DNA of 64,000 nt, taken from the NCBI GenBank assembly GCA_035771175.1, contig CM069598.1, positions 6,727,413 through 6,791,412 of the forward strand. The letters run 5' to 3'. Origin of the DNA: Paratinospora sagittata (lineage: Eukaryota > Streptophyta > Magnoliopsida > Ranunculales > Menispermaceae). This document shows positions 36,801 through 46,432 of this stretch, piece by piece. Position numbers and translations under genes: made by a program. The notes under the pieces were generated by a model that made no database searches, was not told the DNA's origin, and was given only the letters and a program-made list of their open reading frames with translations. Position 1 is the first letter of the stretch, and each line of letters opens with the position of its first letter.

Positions 36801-38894
36801 AAAGTGTTGCTGCTTGGTTATGAATATAAATAGGGAGCAAACTCCATGAGATCATCACATTATTGGCACCCTTGGAAAACTACTAAGAGACCTTGTATAT
36901 CAAAATCTCTTTTTTCTTTTCCTTAGAACAAGATCAAAGGATTCATGAGCTTTGAAAGAGGTAAGGGGCTTAAGAAAACAGGTAGAGCATCCTTGAATAA
37001 GTGATAGACCCTCTCTAGTCTCTCTTGAATGAAACATGATGTACACACCAGAATAAGAATGCGGTAATGATGCAAACCTCGCCAGACAGAGTCAGACGCC
37101 TTGATACAAGTGCACTTGAATCTTGAGAATCATTTGTCAACATTGTCAAAACAGAGAAGAACATGGCAGAAACTAAAGTTGGTCCTTACCATGCTGTTGG
37201 CAAAATCACTAGGAAAACCAATTCAAACAATCACGCTGAAGTGAACTGCTGTTTAACATAAGTTGACAAACTAAGATATTTTTTTCATTTTTTTCTAATT
37301 CTTATCTTTTAATTTTTTTCTAATTCTTATCTTTTAATTTTTTTCTAGAGTACTGCAAAAGAGAAAATGGGCTTCTCATAAAAGCATGACAAGAAAATCA
37401 CTCCAGGACTTGCAATACACAATTTGACACTTACTGGAGTTGGATTTGAGCAATTGTACTATCATATCTCTCCATCAAGTTAAACGAAAGAATGCAGTCC
37501 ACCTAATGGATTAGATGGTTTAAGCTTCCTTCACAAAAATAGTTGATTACAGAAAAGCCAATTCCTGAATTGTTGAATTCTTCTCAGCCTTAAACATAGC
37601 ACTAAAAAATAAAAAACTTTGGCAAATGATAATGAATTAAAACTTTCTAAAGCTTTCATTATACTGCAAGATATCTTTCATATCAAAAAATTCTACTTAT
37701 GCATAATTTTGTTATAATTAATGAATTGGAAGACCAAAAACAAGAGAAACAAAACCAAAGAAATATGGAGCTCACCTGTCAGAAGTGACAAGTATGATGG
37801 GTAAGCTCTTCTCATTTGCACCTAATGCTACCAATCTCCACAAAAAACTATCATGGTACATTGATGCAGAAACCATTGAATCATCCATTAGAATCGCATT
37901 TCTCAAAATATCGATATTGTTTATGACCAGCTTTGGCTGCCAATACCGCAATTCCAACAAAATTAATCAACTAAGGTATCCCCAAATCCAAGCAACAGAG
38001 TGTGAGTAAGTAAAACACCTGGAAATAATCAAGCTCGGCATTAACAGACAACAATTCCACCAACAAGTACGCCCAATCCGTCGCTGAATTCGCCAAAGAC
38101 CTCGAATACCCGCCACTCCTATTCAACTCAGCAACAGCATTAGCTCTCCACTTCTGATGAATCCCAATCACCTCCTTCGCCAATTTCAACGCCAAAATCC
38201 CCTCTCTAAAATAAGACTTCTCCTCAACCGTCAAAACCTTCCCTTTCTCATTCCCAAATCCTAAAACCTCGTCAATCTCACCAGTTTTCAACCGCGAAGA
38301 CATCGCGAAAACCGCCCTAGACCATAACACCGAAATCGGCGCCTTCTCGTCGCCGGCAACAACAACGGAAGAAGAAGAAGTACCGGCGTGGGATTGGAGA
38401 ATCCGGCGAAGCGCGGTGTTGAGTCCGTGCCATTTGTTGAGAGCCGAGAAGACCTGTTGTGATCCGATGCAGCCCAGCCTGACGCCTTTCTCGACCATCT
38501 CCTCGAGACACCGTTCGATTTGAGATCGGAGGGAAGAGAGAGACGGTGATGGGGAATTGGACCAGGATGTCCATGGATAGGGCTGGTTAGGGTTTTGAAT
38601 TGAGTGAGATAAGTCGATGTAGCCGGTGATGTGAGGAGGCTTGTTCCAGTTGTCGAGAAGCCCTGAAACAAAGAAAAAAAGAGACACAGATTAGAAGAAG
38701 AAGAAGATGGGAAAGAAAGAGGAAGAAGAAGAGAGATTAGAAGTGTTGTTACGGGTGAGAATGAGAGTGGTTTTGCCGACGCCTCTGGGACCGTGGAGGA
38801 TGAGAGGTTGAGAGACTTTGTGGTGCTGAGCGTGGTTGTTGAGGACGGTCTCGAGAAGAGGCCTTGGGATTATTCTCCATGGCCTCTTCGCCAT
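33804..38894 (-). CDS. P-loop NTPase (AAA/STAND-like) of unknown function
   Basis: Eleven exons join in frame to 567 residues: 38894-38753, 38662-38019, 37936-37776, 36281-36221, 36001-35936, 35793-35708, 34898-34832, 34719-34507, 34244-34179, 34084-34005, 33921-33804. The start is MAKRPWRIIP. Walker A is GPRGVGKTT at residues 35-43, a Walker B-like strand is KLVINNID at 264-271, and a sensor-1-like strand is IILVTSD just before residue 316. The C-terminal half (FGWTP...HMVTDYFS, WRHPPRS, SRGIQRCL-RW, RGRSYRHLM) is helical and conserved among plant homologues I recall, all annotated only as P-loop NTPases. The fold suggests ATP-dependent remodelling or signalling, but no substrate is known and I do not assign one. 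Intron 3 is unusually long (about 1.5 kb). Two exons were placed partly by expected family sequence. Confidence 0.85.
35225..35395 (-). mobile_element. tRNA-derived SINE-like insertion in an intron
   Basis: Read on the minus strand it starts GGGGTTGGTGTAATGGTTAG, close to a tRNA 5' region with an A box. About 45 bases on comes GGATCTCAAATCCC, which resembles a B box. It lies within intron 6 of the P-loop NTPase gene in the same orientation. Family and exact 3' end are not determined. Confidence 0.45.
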
Positions 38895-39682
38895 TTTCTT
38901 CTTCTTCTTCAGTGATAAAAACTGCTTCTTCTACTTGCTGTCATGATGATCCTCTGAGATGTTGTTTTGTTACTATTTGCCCTGTTTATGAGTGTTCTTC
39001 TTCTTCTTCATCTGAAGAATTGGAATTATATTCAGGGTTTAGGGTTTAAGACTGTTTAGATAATGAGCTGGGGTTCAACCAATGATATGCTCAATGGTTC
39101 CATTCAGATCCATTTTATGTCCAGCAGATCAAATCTAAATAGAAAATAACTGGTTAATATATTGTTAAATCAAATAAAAACCATCTAATTATGAATTAAC
39201 TCATTTGATGAACTAGATACATGTATTATAAAGAGAATCTAATGCATATATCTAAAAATTAAAATAAAAATTTTATTAAGTGTGGTAATTTTATGGCATC
39301 ACAAGAAATAAGCTTGAAGTTTCATTAATAGTTTTTTTTTTTTTTTTTGAAGCATGATTATTAGTTTTAGACTGACTAAATGTATAATTTGTTAAATTAT
39401 ATACTTATAAGGGTTGTTTGAATTAAATGTATGTAAATTAATCCCTTTCCAAACTGATAAAATTAACCATGTTTTTTAGGTGAATCTATTTACATAAATA
39501 CAATCAAGTTTAGAAGCAAATAAGTATGCAGATCAAGATCAAGCTAATATAGATAACAATCTCAGTGTGAAAATTGGCTAGCAAAAACATTTTTACAAAC
39601 TAACATAATCACAGATAAAAAAAAAAAAAATTAATTAAAACAACTCCCCTTTTTTTTCTCCACAAATATATATATATATATA
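38895..39682. other. Spacer between two minus-strand genes
   Basis: The right-hand gene's 3' UTR and the left-hand gene's promoter share this 788-bp region. Tracts of TTCTTC near 38895-39015 probably mark the NTPase gene leader. A T-run lies at 39331-39348. No additional gene is seen. Confidence 0.5.
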
Positions 39683-41689
39683 TCAAACTACATGCTTTGC
39701 CATGATCTTGGTCTGATGCTGCAACCACAATTGTTGTTCATGCAACTGATGCTGATTCATAGATCCTTCAGAAACTTGAGTTCCAGTAATCAGATTGCAG
39801 GGTGCAAAAGGATCATCATCAGTGCCAAACTCAGCCCCAGTTGCAGTAGTAATTTCATTAGGATTGTGAGCATTAAAAGTTGGGCTTGCTTGAAATGGTG
39901 AGAGATGATGACTAGCAGAGAAGCCATCAAAACCAGAAGAAGAAGCAACAATTGGACCAGTATTAATGGTGGGAGTTGAAGCAGCAAGCTCATCAACCTG
40001 ATCACTTTCACCGCTCAAAAACGGATTAAAATAATTTGCATGACTCTGCTGATACATTGAAGCTTGATTATACAAACTATCCAGAAAAGATGGCTCTGAT
40101 GATGATGAAGAAGAAGAAGCCTTGTAATTCATTTGTGTTGCTGCTGCTGCCGCAGGCGCATCACTCGCGCTCTCTACCAACACAAGCTCCCACCCTTGTC
40201 TTTCACCATCAGACCCAGAAACTGATGATGCTTGCTGCTGTACTTCATATTGGTACTGTGTCTGATCATCAAAGATTCCTAAATCCAATGCTGATGAAGT
40301 ACTGTTCCGCTGATGAATCATTGAAGAACATGAACTTTGATCTCCTGCAAAGTTAGCACTAATCAGATCATGTAACGGCGACTGTTCCATCTTTAATTGC
40401 TCCAGATTCTGCTCTGACACCGATCGGCTTATTCCCGGCGAACTCACATCGATCAAATCATCAACTAACGAGAGTTGAAGAGCTTTAGACATTGATGAAC
40501 CTGCATCTGTAACACTCATCAAATCCTCCAGCGGTGTCCTTTGTTCTAATTGCTCAGAACCTCCTGATAATCTCTCCTGTTGTTCAGAAGTAGTTTCAGA
40601 TTGTTCAGAAGCTTCTTCAAGTCTATTACTATTATTGTTATTATTATTAGAGCTTGTTTCTGCATCTTGTTGATGATGATCAGATGCAGGAAGAAGCAAT
40701 TGTTGATGATGATGATGATGAGATCCACCTTGTTGTGCCCTAGCATTATTAGCTGGAAACGAGCTCTTATCTTTAAGAAACTCTTGCAATGTCTCTATCA
40801 ACTCTTCAGAAATGGTTCTCACACTTGGATACTCAGAAATCCTTCCAACACCAATGCTCTTACACAAACTATAAAACTTGCACAGCTCTTCAAACTGCTT
40901 AGACGCTTTAACACATGCATGAAACGCATCAACACAAGACTGGTACTGCAAATGGAAGAAGCTATCGAGAAGAAGTGCGAGACCATCAGAGATATCTCGG
41001 TAAAGATCAAAGCTTTCTCGCATAATCGAATAGATAGATATTTGAACCAATCGGTTCGCCTTCGCCGCTCCGGTGGGCTGCGTCCCAATTGCACGGTCCA
41101 GCAAACGTTGCCAGTGAAATATCCGGTCAAGTAACATACTGGGCTTCATGTCACGCACTGGTTCATTATTGCGGCGACCGTTATGCTTTGTGTCTTCTTT
41201 TAACGACACACGCCGATGTAATTTTCCTTTGAGGAAGCAATTCAGACGCTCGTCGAGATAAAGCGCAAAGGTTCGGATGAATGCTGTGTAGTCCCAAGGG
41301 CTTGAGTTGGAATCGTCGCGGAAGTTGGAGAGATTGACGATCTTGGCGCCTCGTTTCATGGCATGAAGGACTTCTCTTGCAAAGTAAGGATCCCCATCTT
41401 GGAACAAATGGAGGACGAGGATTAAGGATTTGAGAGCAACGATCCAGTTGCGAGTGCGGCCAATGCGCTTCGCTATGGATTGAGCGCATACCGCCGCGTA
41501 AAACTTGGTGGATGATGTGAGGACAAGAACTTCTTTAACGTAGCGTTCGTCGATCGGGATTTCTTCGTGAGTTGTGGCTTTGAGTATTGCAACTTCGAGG
41601 TTTGATGAATTGATGCTTGATACCTTTGCAAGGCCAATGCTTGTGTGGTCTTTCACCACACCAATTGCCTTCTTGATCTTGCTTGGCAT
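39683..41689 (-). CDS. ANTH-domain clathrin assembly protein (AP180/PICALM type)
   Basis: One uninterrupted exon encodes 668 residues from MPSKIKKAIG at 41689. The N-terminal ANTH domain (roughly residues 25-300) includes EVAILKATTHEEIP, ERYVKEVLVL, the phosphoinositide-binding basic patch, and LLDRIFHWQRLLDRAIGTQP. ANTH proteins bind PI(4,5)P2 and recruit clathrin in endocytosis. The C-terminal half is low-complexity (Q/S/N/H-rich) and carries adaptor motifs: NPF at about 555-557 and DPF at about 626-628. The intronless layout and domain arrangement resemble Arabidopsis At1g03050 and At4g02650 (PICALM5 group, linked to pollen-tube endocytosis). That subgroup is my recollection, not tested. 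Internal duplications and polyQ/polyN runs in the tail may vary between alleles. Confidence 0.93.
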   Translation of the reverse strand: MPSKIKKAIGVVKDHTSIGLAKVSSINSSNLEVAILKATTHEEIPIDERYVKEVLVLTSSTKFYAAVCAQSIAKRIGRTRNWIVALKSLILVLHLFQDGDPYFAREVLHAMKRGAKIVNLSNFRDDSNSSPWDYTAFIRTFALYLDERLNCFLKGKLHRRVSLKEDTKHNGRRNNEPVRDMKPSMLLDRIFHWQRLLDRAIGTQPTGAAKANRLVQISIYSIMRESFDLYRDISDGLALLLDSFFHLQYQSCVDAFHACVKASKQFEELCKFYSLCKSIGVGRISEYPSVRTISEELIETLQEFLKDKSSFPANNARAQQGGSHHHHHQQLLLPASDHHQQDAETSSNNNNNNSNRLEEASEQSETTSEQQERLSGGSEQLEQRTPLEDLMSVTDAGSSMSKALQLSLVDDLIDVSSPGISRSVSEQNLEQLKMEQSPLHDLISANFAGDQSSCSSMIHQRNSTSSALDLGIFDDQTQYQYEVQQQASSVSGSDGERQGWELVLVESASDAPAAAAATQMNYKASSSSSSSEPSFLDSLYNQASMYQQSHANYFNPFLSGESDQVDELAASTPTINTGPIVASSSGFDGFSASHHLSPFQASPTFNAHNPNEITTATGAEFGTDDDPFAPCNLITGTQVSEGSMNQHQLHEQQLWLQHQTKIMAKHVV

Positions 41690-42645
41690 TCTTGCTATGT
41701 CTTCTTAATTTTTTCTTCTTCTTTTTTGTTTCTTGCTTGATATGAATGAACAAAGGAAGAGAGAAAGAGGAAGGTGACAAGCTCTAGTTCTTAGAACCAC
41801 CAGCACCACCTCTTTTCTCTTCCTTCTTCATAGCTTCACCTTCCTTAATTTTTGAGGTCATTTTACAGGGGAAGCTTAATTGGAATGGTGGAAATGGAAG
41901 GGATAAGTTTGGATTTTTTTTTTTTGGGGAATGGTTAATCAGGAAAGAGTGGTGTTGATTGAAAAAAGGAGGAGATTATTAAACGAGAGGGGGTTTAAGT
42001 TTGACCTTTTCACGTTATATATGGTGATTTGATGATGATGTTATAGAGAGGGTAATGGCTACGTGCAGGCAATTAAGCAACATTGTTGCCTGCCTCCCAC
42101 TTGCCAACTTCGAAATCTTGATTAAGGTAATAGAAAAAAGAATAATAGCAAATATATATCAACCATGTTTTCACGAGAGATCCTCTTGTCCATACAGTTT
42201 TTGACACCACAGCATCACTAGTTTCTTCGTTCAGGCACATACCTCTTTATTTTATAGACATCTTGGATTCTTGAAATAATTTGATATCTTGGCCAATTGA
42301 CTAATGGTATTAAAAAAAAAAAGTAAAAATTCAAAAAATAACATTATCATTTCTTAAAAACAATAGATTTTCTTTACAAATTTTAAAAAATTATTTTCGA
42401 AATTCAACCAACCAATTTGATTTTTCGTGTTTTTAAAATTTTGAATACAAAAAACTATATCCAAATCATAAAGAACATGACACATTAAAAGAGATCCTAA
42501 GTTGTTCCATAAACTGAATCTAAGTTAGAATTGAGAAACAAAAACAGCCTATACCGCTCTTAGATCAAATTAATACATAACCAATACAACTACACCAACC
42601 TCTAATCTAAACCATCACCCTCCATAATTAGTGTCTTCAATTTCC
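41690..42645. other. Promoter of the ANTH gene and downstream of GH17
   Basis: It holds the ANTH promoter and leader, then AT-rich DNA reaching the GH17 3' UTR. No other feature was recognised. Confidence 0.5.
42015..42021 (-). promoter_or_regulatory. Possible TATA box of the ANTH gene
   Basis: TATATAA on the minus strand lies about 325 bp upstream of the start codon at 41689. The intervening leader is pyrimidine-rich in the transcript sense. Confidence 0.4.
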
Positions 42646-44250
42646 TTAGGCGAACTCACATTTCCCAAACTCTGCATGACAAGAAAACTCCTTTTTAGAG
42701 AACATAAGATACACTTTCAATTAAAATATAAAATGAACTATATTAATTCATTGATAAAAAATATAAAAAAAAATACTTACTGGGTCGCTGAGTGACGACA
42801 TAAGCGGCGCCACCAAAATAACAGGTACCCATCGTACGCCCATTCTTGTGATAATAACTATTGAAAGCAAACGACGCATGAGCCTCAACCGTATTAGGAT
42901 TGTAACACGTGGCACCTGGCTGAATCGAACGGCAATCAGCCACTCCTTCCCCACAAGCGTAATCCAACGCCGCTTGCAACTTCTCCTTCCCCAACTTCCC
43001 ATCCGCCACGCACCACGTGTCCCCGGACGACCCACCACCGTTGACCGGCCGTCTCCGGCTATTCCCGCCCTTGACCGGAGCCTCACGCCACCTCTTCGCC
43101 GCCTCCGGTGTCAATGGCACATCATAAACCCTGTCCTCGTTCGGATAGAAAATCCCATAATTCCTCTCAGAACTCGGCCCGGGCTTACTATTCTCATTAA
43201 ACAAAGCGAACAAGTAAACGTCGACGTCAGCTTTGGGCCTCGCCGGCGTTCCACCTCCGGCGACCACCCGTCGGACCAAGTTCCCGTTGTACGCCGCGGC
43301 GTTCTCCTTGCTCGCTCCGGCCTCGTTCTCGTCGCCCTCCGACGGCCAACCCGTCTCGCTCACGACGACGTGAACGTCGTCGTAGTTCAGAGTTGAGAGA
43401 CCCGCGAAAACTGCGTCGATTTGCGCGTCAAACAGGCTGAAGTAACGTAAGCCATTGCCGGAGTCCACCACTCCAGGGTTGTCCCGGAACAGAGCGTAGT
43501 CGAGAGAGATGACGCCGGCGTTGCCGGCGTAAGCGAAGAATGGGTACGCGTTCACCATGAGGTACGAGCCCGTTTGGCGTAGGAAGGCCAACATGGGTTT
43601 GATAACCGGGTCGAGTAATTCGGGTCTGAACGACCCGGATGAGGGTGGGTAAGAGGATTGCAAGGCGCTTAGAGCGATGGGCGAAGAGATCTTGATGGCG
43701 TTGTGGAGATTGTACTTGAAGAGAGCGGCGTGGATGTTTTGCATGGCCGGAACGAGGAAGTGGGTGGTGTTTTTCGGGTCGACGAAGACCTCGTTGCCGA
43801 CGGCGATGGCGTGGATTCGGGTTTGTGGGTAGTGGGTGGCGACGTTGGTTTGGACCCATGAGTTTGCAAAGGAACGGTGGGTGGCGGCTGAGCGGAGGAG
43901 CTCGTTGGGTAAGGCGACGACGACGTCGATGCCGGAGCCGGCGAGGGATTTGAGGACTAGTGTGTCGGAGTCGTAGAGTTTGACTCGGTCAACGCCATGA
44001 GATTTGAGAAGTTGGACAACTTTGGCTGGTGATGGTAGATTGTTTGCTACCCGGCCGTAGTTCACTCCGAATTTACCGGCCTCTGTGACTGTGAGTGAAT
44101 AAAAATAAAAAAAACAGTTAAGTAAATGCAACAATGTTAGAAATGAAGAAACCCAGAAGAGAAAAAGTAACAGTTTTTACCTGAGAAAAGAGGCAGGATT
44201 GTGAGAACAGAGAAGAAGAAGAAGCAAGAAATGGGGGTGAAATGGGCCAT
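42646..44250 (-). CDS. Beta-1,3-glucanase, GH17 with X8 (CBM43) domain
   Basis: Secreted enzyme hydrolysing callose (beta-1,3-glucan). Three exons, 44250-44181, 44088-42781 and 42671-42646, join to 467 residues. Exon 1 encodes a signal peptide (MAHFTPISCFFFFSVLTILP). The GH17 domain starts GKFGVNYGRVA; the proton donor is E123 (AVGNEVF) and the nucleophile E268 (VVVSETGWPSEGD). After a Gly/Ser/Arg linker comes the X8 domain from WCVADGK (about residue 382), with the CYNPNTVEAHASFAFN-YYH core and its cysteines. It ends KFGKCEFA without a hydrophobic GPI tail, so it is likely soluble and apoplastic or wall-bound. The last exon is only 26 nt. Intron 1's acceptor is ambiguous by six bases (see findings). 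It resembles Arabidopsis At4g26830/At5g55180 as I recall them. It is divergent from the FAR1-related gene. Confidence 0.93.
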
Positions 44251-46432
44251 GCTTAATTTGTTTCTGAGAGGATCGAGAAACAGATCTGTTCTTTTCTTGG
44301 GTTCTTCTTGGCTTTGTTGATTCTTAACTAGAGATTGAAGAGTGTTGAAGTTAGTAACAGCAATGTGTATGGTAAGGATTTGAGTTGTCGTCGTTGTTGT
44401 GTCATGGAGATCAGTTGTGCAGTGCAGCTATGTTCCAAAGGCTTTTTAAAGTGAAAGCAACGAAGGACATGAGTAGACAGTAAAGCTGCAAAGTAGCAAG
44501 GCCTTGGCAGGGAGGGATTGAGGCATTGGATCCTAAGGGCGAACTATTGAAAGGTACGTTTTAAAATACGGGTGCTACTGAACTTTCATCATAGTTGAAA
44601 AAGAGAGTCAAAGAAAGATCAAAGATGGAAAGTGTAATTAAATTAAACAAAAAAAATAAATAAATAATGGAAAAGTTAAAAAAAGGTGGAAATGAGACAA
44701 TTATTTTAGAAAGAATGATCAAATAATATTTAATGTCATATCAACATAATATTAATGTTTTGTTTTTTCTTGTAAATTTGTAGGTACAAATAGGATTTCA
44801 TTTGATACTCATTAATGTATGGGACCAAAAAAAAAATCTTAGCCGCAACAGACATTAGGGTGTCTCTCGAAAAGACATTGTCTTAATAAAACAAAGGAAA
44901 AGAACGTAAAGTCACCACCTAAAAAGATGTAAGAAATATATATATATATATTTAACTCGTCCGTAAACACATAAGGAGAGATTAAGGTACCAACAACACT
45001 ATTAACTCGTGATAATTATACAATGGATTTTATTTGTTTATGTTTTTTGGTGGCATTAACAAATGTCAATATGTATTAAATTAACTTCTTCTTTTTTTAA
45101 GAAATAACGTTAGTAGTTAGTTATATAACTAATTTTATCATCATCTATCGTCATATCACAATCTCAATAAGATATTAGGTTCATTCTTAACTCATTAATC
45201 TTCCTCACCTCCTAAGGTAAGATGTGACAAAAATTAAACATGAAACTTTTAAATTTTAAAACTGTCTCTTTACTAACTATACCAACTCTTTGTTGGCGTA
45301 CTACTAAATGTAAGAGCTCTCTCTTTCGGTAGGGCTTAGTTACCGTTTGCCTTAAAGAATCATGTGCTCATGTCTGATTGGGTGATATGTCATGTATCTT
45401 TGTGCTTGCCTCCTAAAGATTCATCCAATTGAGATCACATTACCTATTAAAAATAGAAAAGCTATAGAGAAGCAGAATATGCATGACTCGATTGCGATTC
45501 ATTGGTAAAAGAGTGTTGTATTTTCTATCTTGTTTCTACCCTATGCCCCTAATGTATCTCATTATAAAAACTTACAAAGAACTTTAAATAATTCGTGCGA
45601 GAGTTTTGGGACGTGGATCTCATTCTTCCCGGCTACTCCTAACCGTTGGATTAGCATTCTGTCTTGCAGCGAAATCATGCCGCTCCCGCGTCACCATTTT
45701 GAAACTTGTAGATCCAGTGACACGTGGAACAAGATACGCAAGCAGCCAAATGTATCCCATAATATCACGCCACGTTGCTCTATGTCAATGTTTTGATGCC
45801 GACATCGGTATCCAAGGCGCACTGCACTCTCCCTCCGGTACGTCGTCCTCTCTCCGTTATCCTTCTCTTTCTCTGCAACCCTGAAGTAGAAGAAGAAGAC
45901 GAGATAGAAACGATAAATCTCGTGAGTTTTTACTGTATATATATATATATTACTTTCTTATTCATTATCTTAGATTTTATTTTAGGAATTTGATTTGTTA
46001 TTAGGGTTTATCAATGTCGAATTTTCTAGCTTTTAAGTGTTTTAATTTGTTGCTTCTGTATAGATTTTCCGAGAATTGAGGATAAATAATTGTTTTAACG
46101 ATCGGTTTTTACTCTTATTTTTCTGCGATTTCTGTTTCTTCCCTAGCATTTTAGCTGAATCGTGTTCTACTGATTTCTGAAAATTAGATTATTTAATTGA
46201 GTCCGTCTTATGAATTTCCATCGGTAATATTGAGATTTTTGCTATGTTTTCCTTAGATTACACTCATAAAACCTCATCTATAGCCCTAATTGGCTCACAT
46301 AAAGATGTATTTTTAGGGAAAAAAAAAAAAATCACTGCTGTAGACAGCGGTTACTTGCACTATTTTTTTTAATTAGGATGATTTTTTAGGCTTACACAGC
46401 ACTGTTCTTGCTGGACAGTTTTAGCTAGCTTA
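44251..46432. other. Divergent promoter region, GH17 and FAR1-related genes
   Basis: The left part is the GH17 promoter; a TTTAAAAA word near 44440 may serve as its TATA box. The right part holds the FAR1-related gene leader: a pyrimidine-rich first exon around 45830-45919, ending in a good donor (CTC|GTGAGT at 45919/45920). A 5'-UTR intron then probably ends at the CACAG or TTTTTTAG acceptors shortly before 46400. A SINE-like copy lies at 45098-45292. Confidence 0.5.
45098..45292 (-). mobile_element. tRNA-derived SINE-like repeat, copy 2
   Basis: Reverse complement of the 20531-20712 family. On the minus strand it begins TTGGTATAGTTAGTAAAG (A-box-like). It includes GGTGAGGAAGATTAATGAG and AACCTAATATC, and ends TTAGTTATATAACTAACTAC then GTTATTTCTT. 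The copies have diverged by many substitutions and small indels. Confidence 0.5.

Noticed and set aside
42748..43396. Long alternative frames across the GH17 gene on both strands
   Set aside because: GC-rich coding sequence leaves shadow frames open. Only the minus frame with the GH17 and X8 motifs is real.
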